Origin: Oxalobacteraceae bacterium UBA7693
GTDB taxonomy: Bacteria; Pseudomonadota; Gammaproteobacteria; Burkholderiales; Burkholderiaceae_D
Length of the DNA stretch: 47,652 nucleotides
Direction of reading: 5' to 3'
NCBI GenBank assembly: GCA_002482715.1
Contig: DLGN01000398.1
Location: forward strand, 52,432-100,083
Under the pieces are notes generated by a model, which was given only the letters and a program-made list of their open reading frames with translations, had not been told where the DNA came from and searched no databases. Of this stretch, positions 17,865-27,100 are shown piece after piece. The first letter of the stretch is position 1, and each line of letters begins with the position of its first letter. A program made the position numbers and the translations under genes.

Positions 17865-18773
17865 ATGTATCTCGACCCTAATGATCTGCTGTTGTTTGCG
17901 CGGGTGGTTGCAGAAACCAGCTTTAGTCGAGCTGCGGACAAGCTGAATATGCCCAAATCAACGCTATCGCGTCGCATCACCGCACTTGAAGCCCAATTAG
18001 GCGAGCGCTTACTCTTGCGTACAACCAGAAAACTCGTGGTGACTGATTTTGGTAATGCGGTTCTGGCGCATGCCCAGCAAGTGAGTTCTGAAGTCGAAGC
18101 GACACTGGCTTTAACACAGCAAAGACAGATTCAACCAAGTGGCAGATTACGAGTCTCCATGCCAGCCGACTTTGCCAATGAAACCATGACGGCCTTAATC
18201 AGCCGCTTTTTGCGCGACTATCCAGCAATCACTTTGGAACTCGATCTGTCGCCACGACGCGTGGATCTGATCGGTGAGAACTTTGATTTGGCGATACGCA
18301 TGGGCAGCCTGCCCGATGACGCCTCGCTGGCGGCAAGACGACTGGCAAAGTTTTCCGCAGCGATTTACGCTGCTCCAAGCTATCTCGAGAAGTATGGTGA
18401 ACCGCAAGAACCTGAGGCATTGATGGAGCATCAAACGCTCCGTCTACTTGCGCGCAATGGCGAGCCAGCAATGTGGCGATTAAAAAATGGAAATCAAACT
18501 TGGGAAGGTGTCCCCCCCGGCATCGCCACAGCCAACTCACCCGAAATGCTGAAGCGATTGGCCTTATCAGGTTTGGGAATTACCTTAATCTCAGAACATT
18601 TCGCCCAGTGCCATTTACACGATGGCAGTCTCATCCGCGTTTTGCCGCAATGGCACTCGCCTGAGTTTGATGCATGGGCAGTATTTCCAGGAAGGCGCTT
18701 AATGCCAGCAAGAACGCGTGTGTTTATCGACACAATGATCAAAGAATTTCAAGATGATCAAGATTTTCGATAG
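17865..18773 (+). CDS. LysR family transcriptional regulator, divergent from azoR
   Basis: Start ATG 17865 is preceded by CAGGAG with good spacing, giving 302 aa, the normal LysR length; the frame extends 33 codons upstream through the operator-like repeat. The N-terminal winged helix-turn-helix is clear (LLLFARVVAETSFSRAADKL, NMPKSTLSRRITALEAQLGE, RLLLRTTRKLVVTDFG). Residues ~90-295 are the substrate-binding effector domain. The sequence resembles the subgroup that controls adjacent quinone reductase, azoreductase or pirin genes. It most likely senses a quinone-like or electrophilic compound and regulates azoR. Confidence 0.9.
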   Translation: MYLDPNDLLLFARVVAETSFSRAADKLNMPKSTLSRRITALEAQLGERLLLRTTRKLVVTDFGNAVLAHAQQVSSEVEATLALTQQRQIQPSGRLRVSMPADFANETMTALISRFLRDYPAITLELDLSPRRVDLIGENFDLAIRMGSLPDDASLAARRLAKFSAAIYAAPSYLEKYGEPQEPEALMEHQTLRLLARNGEPAMWRLKNGNQTWEGVPPGIATANSPEMLKRLALSGLGITLISEHFAQCHLHDGSLIRVLPQWHSPEFDAWAVFPGRRLMPARTRVFIDTMIKEFQDDQDFR

Positions 18774-18823
18774 TAAAATATTTATTTATTAATAAAATAT
18801 TGCAAAATCAAGAGAGAAGTAAG

Positions 18824-19246
18824 ATGAGATCCTTACAACCATTTCAAATCGCATGTCTATTTGGCTTACTGAGCTTACTGCCTGCGTGTGATAAGAAAAC
18901 TGAAATCCAAGACAAAAAAATGCTTCCGCAGGCAGCGCTCAGTCGCTCGGCTGAAATTGATTTCAATTTTCCGATTGAGCTTGAATTCAAGCTAGTAACG
19001 AAAGACGTGATCAAGGCAGCGCAATTATGCAAAATAGAAGGATTGAATGCTTACGAATGCAAAATAACCGTCTCCGGAAAAAGCGATGCGATCGAGCATG
19101 GTGAGGTAAATGCCAAAGCAAACGCCGTATTCTCACGAAAACAACTTGATAATCTGCTCTCCTCGATGAAAGAGAAATTTCAAACCGAGGGTAAATTAAG
19201 TTACTCAATCGGGCAAAAAAAGAACTTTGATATTAGCCCGCAATGA
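18824..19246 (+). CDS. Putative lipoprotein, first of a tandem pair
   Basis: ATG 18824 has a GAGAGAAG-type ribosome site; upstream in-frame codons lack one. The 140-aa product has a lipoprotein signal ending at LSLLPAC with Cys25 as the lipidated residue (no Asp at +2 is certain to matter here because DKK follows). The mature part has the core IDFNFPIELEFKLVTKDV, two further cysteines (LCK and YECK) that may form a disulphide, and FQTEGKLSYSIG near the end. I do not recognise a family. It is closely related to the next gene and the pair arose by duplication. Confidence 0.72.
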   Translation: MRSLQPFQIACLFGLLSLLPACDKKTEIQDKKMLPQAALSRSAEIDFNFPIELEFKLVTKDVIKAAQLCKIEGLNAYECKITVSGKSDAIEHGEVNAKANAVFSRKQLDNLLSSMKEKFQTEGKLSYSIGQKKNFDISPQ

Positions 19247-19270
19247 AATACTGAAACGAAGAACACGCAA

Positions 19271-19651
19271 ATGACATTAAGACTTCAATTTCAAATCGCA
19301 TGCCTAATTGGCTTGCTAAGCCTGCTATCTGCATGCAATCGAAATCATGACATCGCCAACGATGGCTTACTCTCAGAGATTGACTTCAAACGTCCTGTAG
19401 AACTAGAGTTCAAGCTAAAAACGAGAGACATGGATAAAGGAGCCAAATTATGCAAAGTCGACAGTCCACATAATTTCAAATGCACTTTAAGTCATTCCAG
19501 TAAGAACTTCTTTTCGCAAGGTGGTGAGGTACGCGTCAAAGCAAAGGCCGTGTTCTCAAAAAAAGAACTGATTGATCTGGTCAACTCAACAAAACAGAAG
19601 TACCAAACAGAAGGTAAATTCAGCTATGCTGTTGGCGGGATAATTAAATAA
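19271..19651 (+). CDS. Putative lipoprotein, second of a tandem pair
   Basis: The 126-aa protein begins 24 bp after the previous stop and has the lipobox LSLLSAC (Cys22). It aligns along its length with its neighbour: IDFKRPVELEFKLKTRDM, LCKVDSP with a later FKC, AKAVFSKKELIDLVNSTK, and YQTEGKFSYAVG. The two conserved cysteines are kept, while the lysine-rich linker after the lipid anchor of the first copy is shortened. Function is unknown; an envelope location is the only supported statement. A strong terminator follows at 19674-19707. Confidence 0.72.
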   Translation: MTLRLQFQIACLIGLLSLLSACNRNHDIANDGLLSEIDFKRPVELEFKLKTRDMDKGAKLCKVDSPHNFKCTLSHSSKNFFSQGGEVRVKAKAVFSKKELIDLVNSTKQKYQTEGKFSYAVGGIIK

Positions 19652-19673
19652 AAAATTAAGAGCATACAAATGA

Positions 19674-19707
19674 AAACGCACCGTTAAAAAAACTTAACGG
19701 TGCGTTT
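19674..19707 (+). terminator. Terminator after the lipoprotein pair
   Basis: AAACGCACCGTTAA (19674-19687) pairs with TTAACGGTGCGTTT (19694-19707) around a 6-base loop: a 14-bp perfect stem closing in a short T-run. It lies 22 bp after the second lipoprotein gene. Confidence 0.8.
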
Positions 19708-19731
19708 GCAATTTCAATAAAACTTATATCA

Positions 19732-19862
19732 GAGACCTCTGCACAACCGTAGCGAGCGGTCGAAGTTTGGATCGAGAAGCGCACCTGTGCTTGAGCACAG
19801 CGACGTATTGGCAAAATCGCAGATTCAAAATTCGGCCGCGCAGTAGCTTATGCAGAGGTCTC
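19732..19862. mobile_element. 131-bp MITE-like element, copy 1
   Basis: The element begins GAGACCTCTGCA and ends with its exact reverse complement TGCAGAGGTCTC. It is flanked by a perfect 5-bp direct repeat TATCA (19727-19731 and 19863-19867), the mark of transposition. The interior is an imperfect palindrome along most of its length with a small hairpin at its centre (CTGTGCTTGAGCACAG, 19785-19800). It carries no open frame. A ~90% identical copy is at 42469-42599. The right target duplication contains the stop codon (TGA, minus strand) of the GH109-like gene. Confidence 0.85.
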
Positions 19863-19864
19863 TA

Positions 19865-21268
19865 TCAAAGAATAATTTTTAAAGGCTTGGTCGTCTTCCA
19901 ATCACCCCGTGTGAAATCTGGGAAGACTTGAGAGCTGCCATCTTCTTCCACCGATTTCTCACTCAATGGACCAACCGCAGACCAGAAGCAGCCTTCGTAT
20001 ACGTTTTGATCCATCGGTTCGCCCTGACGCAAACATTCAATGATTCGGTATAGCATTAAGAAATCCATGCCACCGTGCCCGCCCATTTTCTTTGCCAACT
20101 CGCCCATACGCAGGTACAGCGGATGCTCATATTTCGCAGCGATCGCTTCCCACTCCTTACCTTCAGCCCACTTGTGATAATTGCTGGTAATACCTTCGAC
20201 TGAGATGCGGTTAGGGAAGCCAGCCAACACACCATTCACACCCCAAATCGTATTGTGACGCGAATACGGACGCGGCGTGGTTTCATCCCACTGCACCATA
20301 ATCGTTCTACCCAAGGCCGTTTTGATAATCGATGTATTGAGATCGCCACCTTTGAAATCGAGTTCTTTAAATTTCGGTGAGGTCAGTTTCGTCGATTTCT
20401 GCGCGTACGCTGCGCGGCCTTTCGCTGGTGAAGAGAAAGAAGTAATACGACCAAAATTATCTTCACCGCGCGCTAAGTTCATGTATTGGGCAACAGGACC
20501 TAAACCATGCGTAGGATAAAGATTGCCGTTGCGTTTAGCGTATTCAAACGTGCGCCATGAGCCAGTCGAATCACCATTTTCCATTTGGAAGCGCAAGGCG
20601 TGAATATACGATGCTTCTCCATGTAGCAGATCGCCCAGCACGCCTTGTCTTACCATGTTCAAGTACAGCAATTCTTCTCGTCCATAATTGACGTTTTCCA
20701 TCATCATGCAGTGGCGGCCTGTCGCTTCAGATGCATCAACGATATCCCACATTTCTTGTAAGGTCGTGGCGATCGGTACTTCAACAAAAGCATGTGCCCC
20801 CGCATGCATGGATGCGATTGCCATCGGTGCATGTGAACTCCAAGGCGTATTGATGAAAACGGCATCTGGTTTCGTTTCGGCGAGCATGGTGCGCCAGCCG
20901 TTTTCATCACCAAAATAAACTTTCGGCGTATGGCCAGATTTACCCACTACTGCCGCAGATTTTTTGGCACGTGTTTCGACCAAATCGCAAATACCAACGA
21001 ACTGCACACCCTCAATCGCTGCCAATTGTGCAGCATGACCTGAACCGCGCGCACCAACACCAATAATCGCGACCTTCACTTTACTCAATTTCGGGGCGAC
21101 AAAATCGCCCATGTACTTTGCACCAACTGGACGCTTTGCAGTGTTGGTGCTTGCTTGTGCACCCGTTTGTGCTGCGGCTTGTAAGCTAGTTAAACTGGCG
21201 AGACCTGCAGTCAAACCACTGAAGGCTTGCAAAAAACCGCGGCGGGCAGGCTTGAGAGAAGATGTCAT
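19865..21268 (-). CDS. Tat-exported Gfo/Idh/MocA-fold protein, GH109-like (alpha-N-acetylgalactosaminidase family)
   Basis: ATG 21268 is preferred (AGGA nine bases upstream); the frame runs 13 codons farther. The 467-aa product starts with a Tat signal (ARRGFLQAFSG). The Rossmann motif is VKVAIIGVGARGSG (residues 64-77), so NAD is expected to be bound tightly. The segments FVEVP (Glu163), MENVNYGREELLYLNMVRQG and NLYPTHGLGPVAQYMN (Tyr251, His254) are characteristic of GH109 rather than of ordinary sugar dehydrogenases. GH109 enzymes cleave terminal alpha-GalNAc by an NAD-dependent redox mechanism in the periplasm. No other amino-sugar gene is adjacent, so the substrate is uncertain. A MITE has inserted at its stop codon. 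Confidence 0.8.
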   Translation of the reverse strand: MTSSLKPARRGFLQAFSGLTAGLASLTSLQAAAQTGAQASTNTAKRPVGAKYMGDFVAPKLSKVKVAIIGVGARGSGHAAQLAAIEGVQFVGICDLVETRAKKSAAVVGKSGHTPKVYFGDENGWRTMLAETKPDAVFINTPWSSHAPMAIASMHAGAHAFVEVPIATTLQEMWDIVDASEATGRHCMMMENVNYGREELLYLNMVRQGVLGDLLHGEASYIHALRFQMENGDSTGSWRTFEYAKRNGNLYPTHGLGPVAQYMNLARGEDNFGRITSFSSPAKGRAAYAQKSTKLTSPKFKELDFKGGDLNTSIIKTALGRTIMVQWDETTPRPYSRHNTIWGVNGVLAGFPNRISVEGITSNYHKWAEGKEWEAIAAKYEHPLYLRMGELAKKMGGHGGMDFLMLYRIIECLRQGEPMDQNVYEGCFWSAVGPLSEKSVEEDGSSQVFPDFTRGDWKTTKPLKIIL

Positions 21269-21497
21269 AGTCCAAATCCTATTTCTATGTGCAGCTGTAA
21301 ATGTCAATTACATGCAGAGGTCAACAAAAGATATAAAGCAAAATAAATCGTACGCAGCAAATTCTACCGAAACCTGTGCCACATAACAGCGATTAATATT
21401 CAAGGCTACCTTTAGTTAAATTTAAGGAGCGGCATGTCCTCGAGCTTTAGCGATTGTGCTAGGCTGTACCCTATCTTCAGCCCTCTTACAATTGACC

Positions 21498-21911
21498 ATG
21501 CCACAACTCAACGTTCAACAGCTACAAGATTTTCTGCGCACAGATTTCCCACAAAGTAGTGTGGTGGTTGAATCAATTTCAGAACGGGGAGCATGTGTAC
21601 GACAAACCATTAATACCAGTCATTTGCGCCCTGGTGGCACGGTCTCTGGCCCAGTATTAATGGCAGTAGCAGATATCGCGATGTACGTCGCCCTGCTGGC
21701 AGAAATTGGTATTGTGCCGCTAGCAGTGACCACCAATCTAAGCATCCATTTTTTGCGCAAACCTAGCGCAGATAAAGACATTCTCGCGCATTGTCAGTTG
21801 TTGAAAATCGGTAAAAATCTGGCCGTGGGCGAAGTCACTTTGTATTCGGATGGGTGCGAAGATGCCGTCGCCCATGTGGTAGCGACTTATGCGATACCAC
21901 CGCGCGCTTGA
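21498..21911 (+). CDS. PaaI-family hotdog thioesterase
   Basis: The 137-aa reading starts at ATG 21498 (MPQLNVQQLQDFLRTDFPQS). An in-frame GTG at 21456 would add 14 unconvincing residues. The hotdog signature HLRPGGTVSGPVLMAVADIA is present, where the Asp of VADIA is the usual active-site acid, followed by TTNLSIHFLRKPSADKDILA. These enzymes hydrolyse acyl-CoA thioesters in the cytosol. No clear ribosome site precedes either start; the good AAGGAG at 21424-21429 instead precedes an out-of-frame ATG at 21434. The gene stands alone. Confidence 0.85.
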   Translation: MPQLNVQQLQDFLRTDFPQSSVVVESISERGACVRQTINTSHLRPGGTVSGPVLMAVADIAMYVALLAEIGIVPLAVTTNLSIHFLRKPSADKDILAHCQLLKIGKNLAVGEVTLYSDGCEDAVAHVVATYAIPPRA

Positions 21912-22131
21912 ACTTATTGGCAATTGAGTCGAACGATCAGCGCCAGGCAATGAAAGATCCGCGGAATAAAACATCACTCAGCTTTTAAAAATAGTCACAT
22001 AGTATTTTCATTGATGCTAATCATTTATATCAATGCCTTAGATTGCTTTTGACAAGCGTGTGACAAGTTCGTATGCTTCGCTAGCCACGAAATTATTCAT
22101 GGTGATTTTATAAATTTCTTATTGCTACAGA

Positions 22132-22863
22132 ATGACACTCCGCCGCATTACCTCCACTTGTTTGTTCAGTTTTTTAAGTATCGCAAACATCGCGATGGCC
22201 GCGGAACCACTGAAGCTTTTATACGAAATTCGCGATCCAATTTCTTACCGAGATTCGCGCGGAAAAATAACTGGCTTAGTCATCACGCCTACCGCACAAG
22301 CGATGCAAAATGCCGGCATTTCTTACGTATGGGTAGAGACACCGTTTAAGCGACAATTAAATGTAATCGAAGCAAATGATGAAGCTGTCTGTGCAGTTGG
22401 TATGTTTAAAAACAAAGATCGACAAAAATATGCCAAGTTCAGTCATGCAATTTTTCATGACACAGATCGCCCATCGGTCATCCTTGCGCACAAAGATTTT
22501 CAACCCGAAAAATCAATCGATCTGCTACGGACACTTAGCCTGCCTGGTATCAAGATGCTGAAGAAAGACGCAGCCTCGTACGGAACCGTGATTGATGATG
22601 CGATAGAACGCTCTCGCGTTGCCATTGTCAGCACCACCGCAGAATCATTGAACATGGCGAAAATGCTGGTCGCCAGACGTGCAGATTTTATCTTCGTACC
22701 TGAAGATGAAGCGCTCAATATGATAAAAACTATACCCGGTGGCGAACAACTACATATTTTCAAACCGCTCGGCATGCCGCAAGGTCCTGAACGCTTTTTG
22801 ATGTGCAGCCAGCAAGTTCCCGATGAACTGATTCAACGATTTAATAAAGCACTCATCAAATAA
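22132..22863 (+). CDS. Periplasmic solute-binding protein (SBP_bac_3-like)
   Basis: The 243-aa protein has a signal peptide (FSFLSIANIAMA, cleaved before AEPLK) and the layout of an extracellular solute-binding protein of family 3: LLYEIRDPISYRDSRGKITG near the N-terminus, a hinge region around AVGMFKNKDRQKYAKFS, and a second lobe containing AAESLNMAKMLVARRADF-like residues (written TTAESLNMAKMLVARRADF). No permease or ATPase gene is adjacent, so this may be an orphan binding protein or sensor partner rather than a transporter subunit. A RidA-family gene follows 20 bp later and is probably co-transcribed. Confidence 0.78.
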   Translation: MTLRRITSTCLFSFLSIANIAMAAEPLKLLYEIRDPISYRDSRGKITGLVITPTAQAMQNAGISYVWVETPFKRQLNVIEANDEAVCAVGMFKNKDRQKYAKFSHAIFHDTDRPSVILAHKDFQPEKSIDLLRTLSLPGIKMLKKDAASYGTVIDDAIERSRVAIVSTTAESLNMAKMLVARRADFIFVPEDEALNMIKTIPGGEQLHIFKPLGMPQGPERFLMCSQQVPDELIQRFNKALIK

Positions 22864-22883
22864 ACAGAAAAGGCAGGCGCATC

Positions 22884-23291
22884 ATGGTCAGACAACGCAT
22901 TAGCTCTGGTTCTAGCTTTGAAGAAAAAATCGCCTACTCGCGTGCCCTTGTTCATGGTGACTGGGTGTTCGTCGCTGGCACCACTGGTTTTGATTACAGC
23001 AACATGACGATTGCTGATGATATTTGTACACAAACCGATCAATGCTTAAAGAATATTTGCGCAGCACTTGCACAAGCTGACGCCAGCTTAGCCGATGTCG
23101 TGCGGGTGAATTACGTAGTGCCAGACGCGAGTGAATTTGAATTATGCTGGCCTGTGCTGCGTGAGTATTTTGGTGAGATTCGTCCAGCTGCCATGATGAT
23201 TTCAGCCGGCTTAGCAGATCCCCGTATGAAAATCGAAATTGAAGTGACCGCGATTAAGCAATCAGCAAAACAGGTCGCAAACCCGATTTAA
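22884..23291 (+). CDS. RidA/YjgF family protein
   Basis: The 135-aa protein fits the RidA family: ISSGSSFEEKIAYSRALVHG, VFVAGTTGFDYS, then LADVVRVNYVVPDASEFEL and RPAAMMISAGLADPRMKIEI, where the family Arg (IRPA) and the terminal Glu (EIEV) are in place. RidA proteins deaminate reactive imines and enamines; this one belongs to a diverged subgroup and its substrate is unknown. It sits 20 bp after the solute-binding protein gene, with AGGCAGG upstream of the ATG, and ends at a terminator. Confidence 0.87.
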   Translation: MVRQRISSGSSFEEKIAYSRALVHGDWVFVAGTTGFDYSNMTIADDICTQTDQCLKNICAALAQADASLADVVRVNYVVPDASEFELCWPVLREYFGEIRPAAMMISAGLADPRMKIEIEVTAIKQSAKQVANPI

Positions 23292-23301
23292 TGACATAAA
23301 A

Positions 23302-23331
23302 AAGTGCAGCGCGATAGAACCGGCTGCACTT
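23302..23331. terminator. Terminator-like hairpin after ridA-family gene
   Basis: AAGTGCAGC (23302-23310) pairs with GCTGCACTT (23323-23331) with a 12-base loop. It is placed between the convergent ridA-family and clpP-like genes; there is an A-run on the left, giving a T-run for minus-strand transcripts. Confidence 0.6.
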
Positions 23332-23394
23332 CATTATTATGCGTGATCGACTAAGCGCATGATCACTTAATACAGCTCACCTAATGCACAATCA

Positions 23395-23976
23395 CTAAGC
23401 GTCCAACTCGCTCTGTTGCACGATAATCCGAGAGACTAAACCGTATTCCTTCGCTTCCACCGCGCTCATCCAATAATCACGTTCGATATCATTGGTCACA
23501 CGCTCTAAAGTCTGACCAGATTCTTTAGCGATCAAGGCAGCGATCCGTTCACGAATCTTCACAATTTCACGCGCCTGAATGGCGATATCAGTTGCTTGTC
23601 CACCAGCGCCACCGCTAGGTTGGTGAATTAAGAAACGAGTATTTGGCAAACAGACGCGATGTTGTTTCGGCACGGCCAAAAACACATTCACCGCGGCACT
23701 GCCTACCCATCCAGTACCAACTACACGCACTGGTGCATTGATAAAACGGATCATATCGTGAATCACATCACCCGATTCAACGTGGCCACCTGGAGAAGAT
23801 ACCAGTAAAGTAATTGGCGCATTGGATTCCGCAGACAGCGCGATCAAGCGTTTACTGACTTCGGCGGCCAATTTATCGTTAATCGTACCAAACACCAAAA
23901 CGGTGCGGGATTTGAAGGCCTTTTCTTCCAAAAACGGACTTGCGGCTTCAGCTTGCTTCTCTTTTTCTTCGGACAT
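23395..23976 (-). CDS. ClpP-like serine protease (ClpP paralogue)
   Basis: Start ATG 23976 gives 193 aa; a TTG ten codons upstream is also in frame. The ClpP/crotonase fold is clear: ITLLVSSPGGHVESGDVIHD (oxyanion loop), GTGWVGSAAVNVFLA with nucleophile Ser93, RFLIHQPSGGAGG with His118, and ERDYWMSAVEAKEYGL with Asp167. The triad is intact, but the residues around Ser differ from the housekeeping GQAASMGA form, and no clpX or tig is beside it. It is therefore a second ClpP-type peptidase, as found in several Burkholderiales. It would need an unfoldase partner from elsewhere or cleave short peptides alone. Confidence 0.85.
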   Translation of the reverse strand: MSEEKEKQAEAASPFLEEKAFKSRTVLVFGTINDKLAAEVSKRLIALSAESNAPITLLVSSPGGHVESGDVIHDMIRFINAPVRVVGTGWVGSAAVNVFLAVPKQHRVCLPNTRFLIHQPSGGAGGQATDIAIQAREIVKIRERIAALIAKESGQTLERVTNDIERDYWMSAVEAKEYGLVSRIIVQQSELDA

Positions 23977-24112
23977 AATTACTTTCTTATTCAACAAATT
24001 AAACAAATTTTAGGCATTCAACAAAACTCAAGTCGCTACAGGCGTTTAGCACGCGACTGCAAGATTTGCGTAAAACCGACATGCTACTCGATTTCTCCAC
24101 ATTTGCGCTGCA

Positions 24113-27100
24113 CTAAGAGGCGTAAAGCAACGCTGGCTTGAGCGACAACCACGCTCGTTCAGTTTGCCATTGCTCAGCCCACGCCATAAATTGATCAGCA
24201 GGCATAGGACGTGCAATGCCATAACCTTGTGCGAGATGACATCCTAATGCCATCAAGGCAGCACCGTGCTCTAAAGTTTCTACCCCCTCTGCAATCACTT
24301 CTCGATGAAACGCATTGGCAAGTCGAATCACCCCTTCGACGATCCCTAAATCCTCTGCGTCATGCAGCATATCGCGCACAAAACTTTGGTCGATCTTTAA
24401 AGTGTCGATCGGTAATTTACGCAAATAAGTCAATGACGAATAGCCAGTGCCAAAATCATCCAAAGAAAAATGCACACCCAAACGGCGACAACTTTCTAGA
24501 ATCTCAACCGCTTGTTCAATATCAACGATCGCTGCGGTCTCTAGTACCTCAAGCTCGAAACAATCGGGCGCAATATCTGGGTGCTGAGATAAGGCAAACG
24601 CTAAATGGGCACTAAAATCTTTTTGTATTAAATGATCAGCGCTAATATTCACACTGATACATAGCGGCAAACCTTGTTGATGCCAAATCTCGCCTTGCGC
24701 TAAAGCTTCTTGTATCACCCATTCGCCCAACTTCTGGTCAAGCGGACTACCATGAATGTAGGATAAAAATTCGGCTGGTGATAACAAACCGCGCTCTGGG
24801 TGCTTCCAACGAATTAATGCTTCAGCACCAACGATGCGCCCATCACGCAGGTCAACCTTAGGTTGGTAGTACAGAACGAATTCACGATTGATCAGGGCGA
24901 TATTTAGTAGCTCAAGAAAACTACGATGTAACTGCGCTTTCCTGTCGCTTTCTGGATCAAATAAATGATAGCGATTTTTTCCTGCATTCTTCGCCACATA
25001 CATCGCCTGATCGGCATGCCGCATTAAACTATCTGCATCGGCATTATCATCGGGGAACAAGCTCACGCCGATACTTGCCGACACTTGTAACACGATCTCA
25101 TCAACTCGAACTGAATGACTCGCTGCCAGTAAAATTCTATCTAAAACTTGCATACATTCCAGCGAGTTTTTGATATCCGAAAGCAGAATCACGAATTCAT
25201 CACCACCCATGCGCGCCAAGGTATCGTTCGCGCGCAATACATTACGTAAGTGTCCGGTCACACCAATCAATAATTGATCGCCAATATGATGGCCATACTG
25301 ATCATTGACCGACTTAAATCCATCTAAATCCAAAAAGCAAACCGCCAACAAACTCTGCTCTCGCTGAGCGCGAATCAAGGCTTGTCCCAGACGATCATTC
25401 AGCAAACGACGATTAGGCAAACCCGTTAAGGTGTCGTAATGCGCAATCTTATCTAACTCGTCTTCATGCGCTTTTAATTGCGTGATGTCGGAAAAAACAC
25501 CAATGTAATGCAGCACCGTTCCAAATTCATCGCGCACCGCAGAAATCGATAAAAGCTCAATAAATTCTTCACCAGACTTGCGCCGATTCCAAATTTCACC
25601 ACGCCAAAAATCATTCTTAATTAAATCACGCCACAGATGTCGATAAAATTCTTCGGCATGCCGCCCTGACGACAATAGCTTAGGACTTTGGCCGACGACT
25701 TCATCTTCACGATAGCCAGTAATACGGGTGAAAGCAGGATTGACTTTGCTAATAGCACCATGCGTATCCACCATCATGATGCCTTCATAGCTACTAGAGA
25801 AAACGGTCGCTGCGTCACGCTGTGCTTGCTCCAATACTTTCCGCTCTGCGATATCGGTATGTGTACCCGACATACGCATTGGTGTACCGTCAGCATCCCA
25901 TTCAACCACGCGCCCCCGAGTCAAAATCCAGCGCCATTCACCTGATTTGGTCATGCAACGAAGCTCTAATTCGTGCAAAGGACTCTGTCCTGCCAAATGT
26001 CTTTGTATAGACGCTTGTGCCTTCGCATAATCAAGTGGATGAATAAACCGCTCCCATTTATCAGGCGAGACTGTCATTTCACCAGGCGCATAACCAAGCA
26101 TGGTTTCCCAGCGTGCGCTGACTTCAAATTCATTGGTTTTCAAATTCCAATCCCAGTAGCCCTGATCAGTTCCTTCTAACACCCGTGCTAATTGTTTTTC
26201 ACGTTCCAACAAAGCGTTCTGTGCCAGATGTACTTCGCTTAAATCGCGACCAAACGCCATATAACGACCATCAGGTAAACGTTTGGTAATCATTTCTACC
26301 TGTACCAGACTGCCGTCTTGACGCAACAATGGCCAATCACGACGGATGAATTTTTCAACTGCCAGCTGTTGCAGATGCGCGTCGAGTTTCAATTTGGTCT
26401 CGTCATCTAGCAGATCAGGGATCTTCATCGCTTGCAATTGCGCCAGACTATGTCCGGTCAATTTACATGCCGATGGATTGGCAAAGATGAATTTTCCGTC
26501 GGCATTGGTGATCCATATCGCATCTCCAGCTTCTTGTAAAACCAAATGCAAATCCTCTTCAATTCTTCTACTTTCGGAAATCTCATGCGATATTCCAAAG
26601 ACACCACACACTTCACCATGTTCATCCAGCAAAGGACCTTTGGTGGCCAGAAACACCAATTTTTTTCCTGTTGATGTCGTTAAATAGGCTTCATGTTTTT
26701 GCTGATGGCCATCTGTCAGAATTCTCTGATCATTACCGACGACGAATTGCGCTGAGGTCTGCTCAAATAACTCGCTATCATGCGCCCCCAGTATTTCTTC
26801 TATCGGTTTTTCTAAATAATTAGCGGTGGCTTGATTCACCATGACATAGCGGCCTTGCAAATCCTTAACATAAACAGCGTCTGAAGTTCCCGAGACAATC
26901 GCGTCCAGCAAGCGCCGATGTTTTTCATCTTTCGCGATGGCATGTTGTAATAACTCGCTCAAAATACTGACAGCGCAACCATTGACGATGAAGATCAGTA
27001 GTCGAAATAATTCAGTTGAGTTGCGATTCCCAAAACCACCTATCGGTTCGAATGCGTAAAAATAGACCGCCGCAGCAGCAAGAGTGGTCGATAGCAAGCC

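Noticed and set aside
19732..19862. Small regulatory RNA gene
   Set aside because: The stem-loop structure is explained by inverted ends, a second copy and flanking target duplications, all signs of a mobile element. Transcription was not shown.
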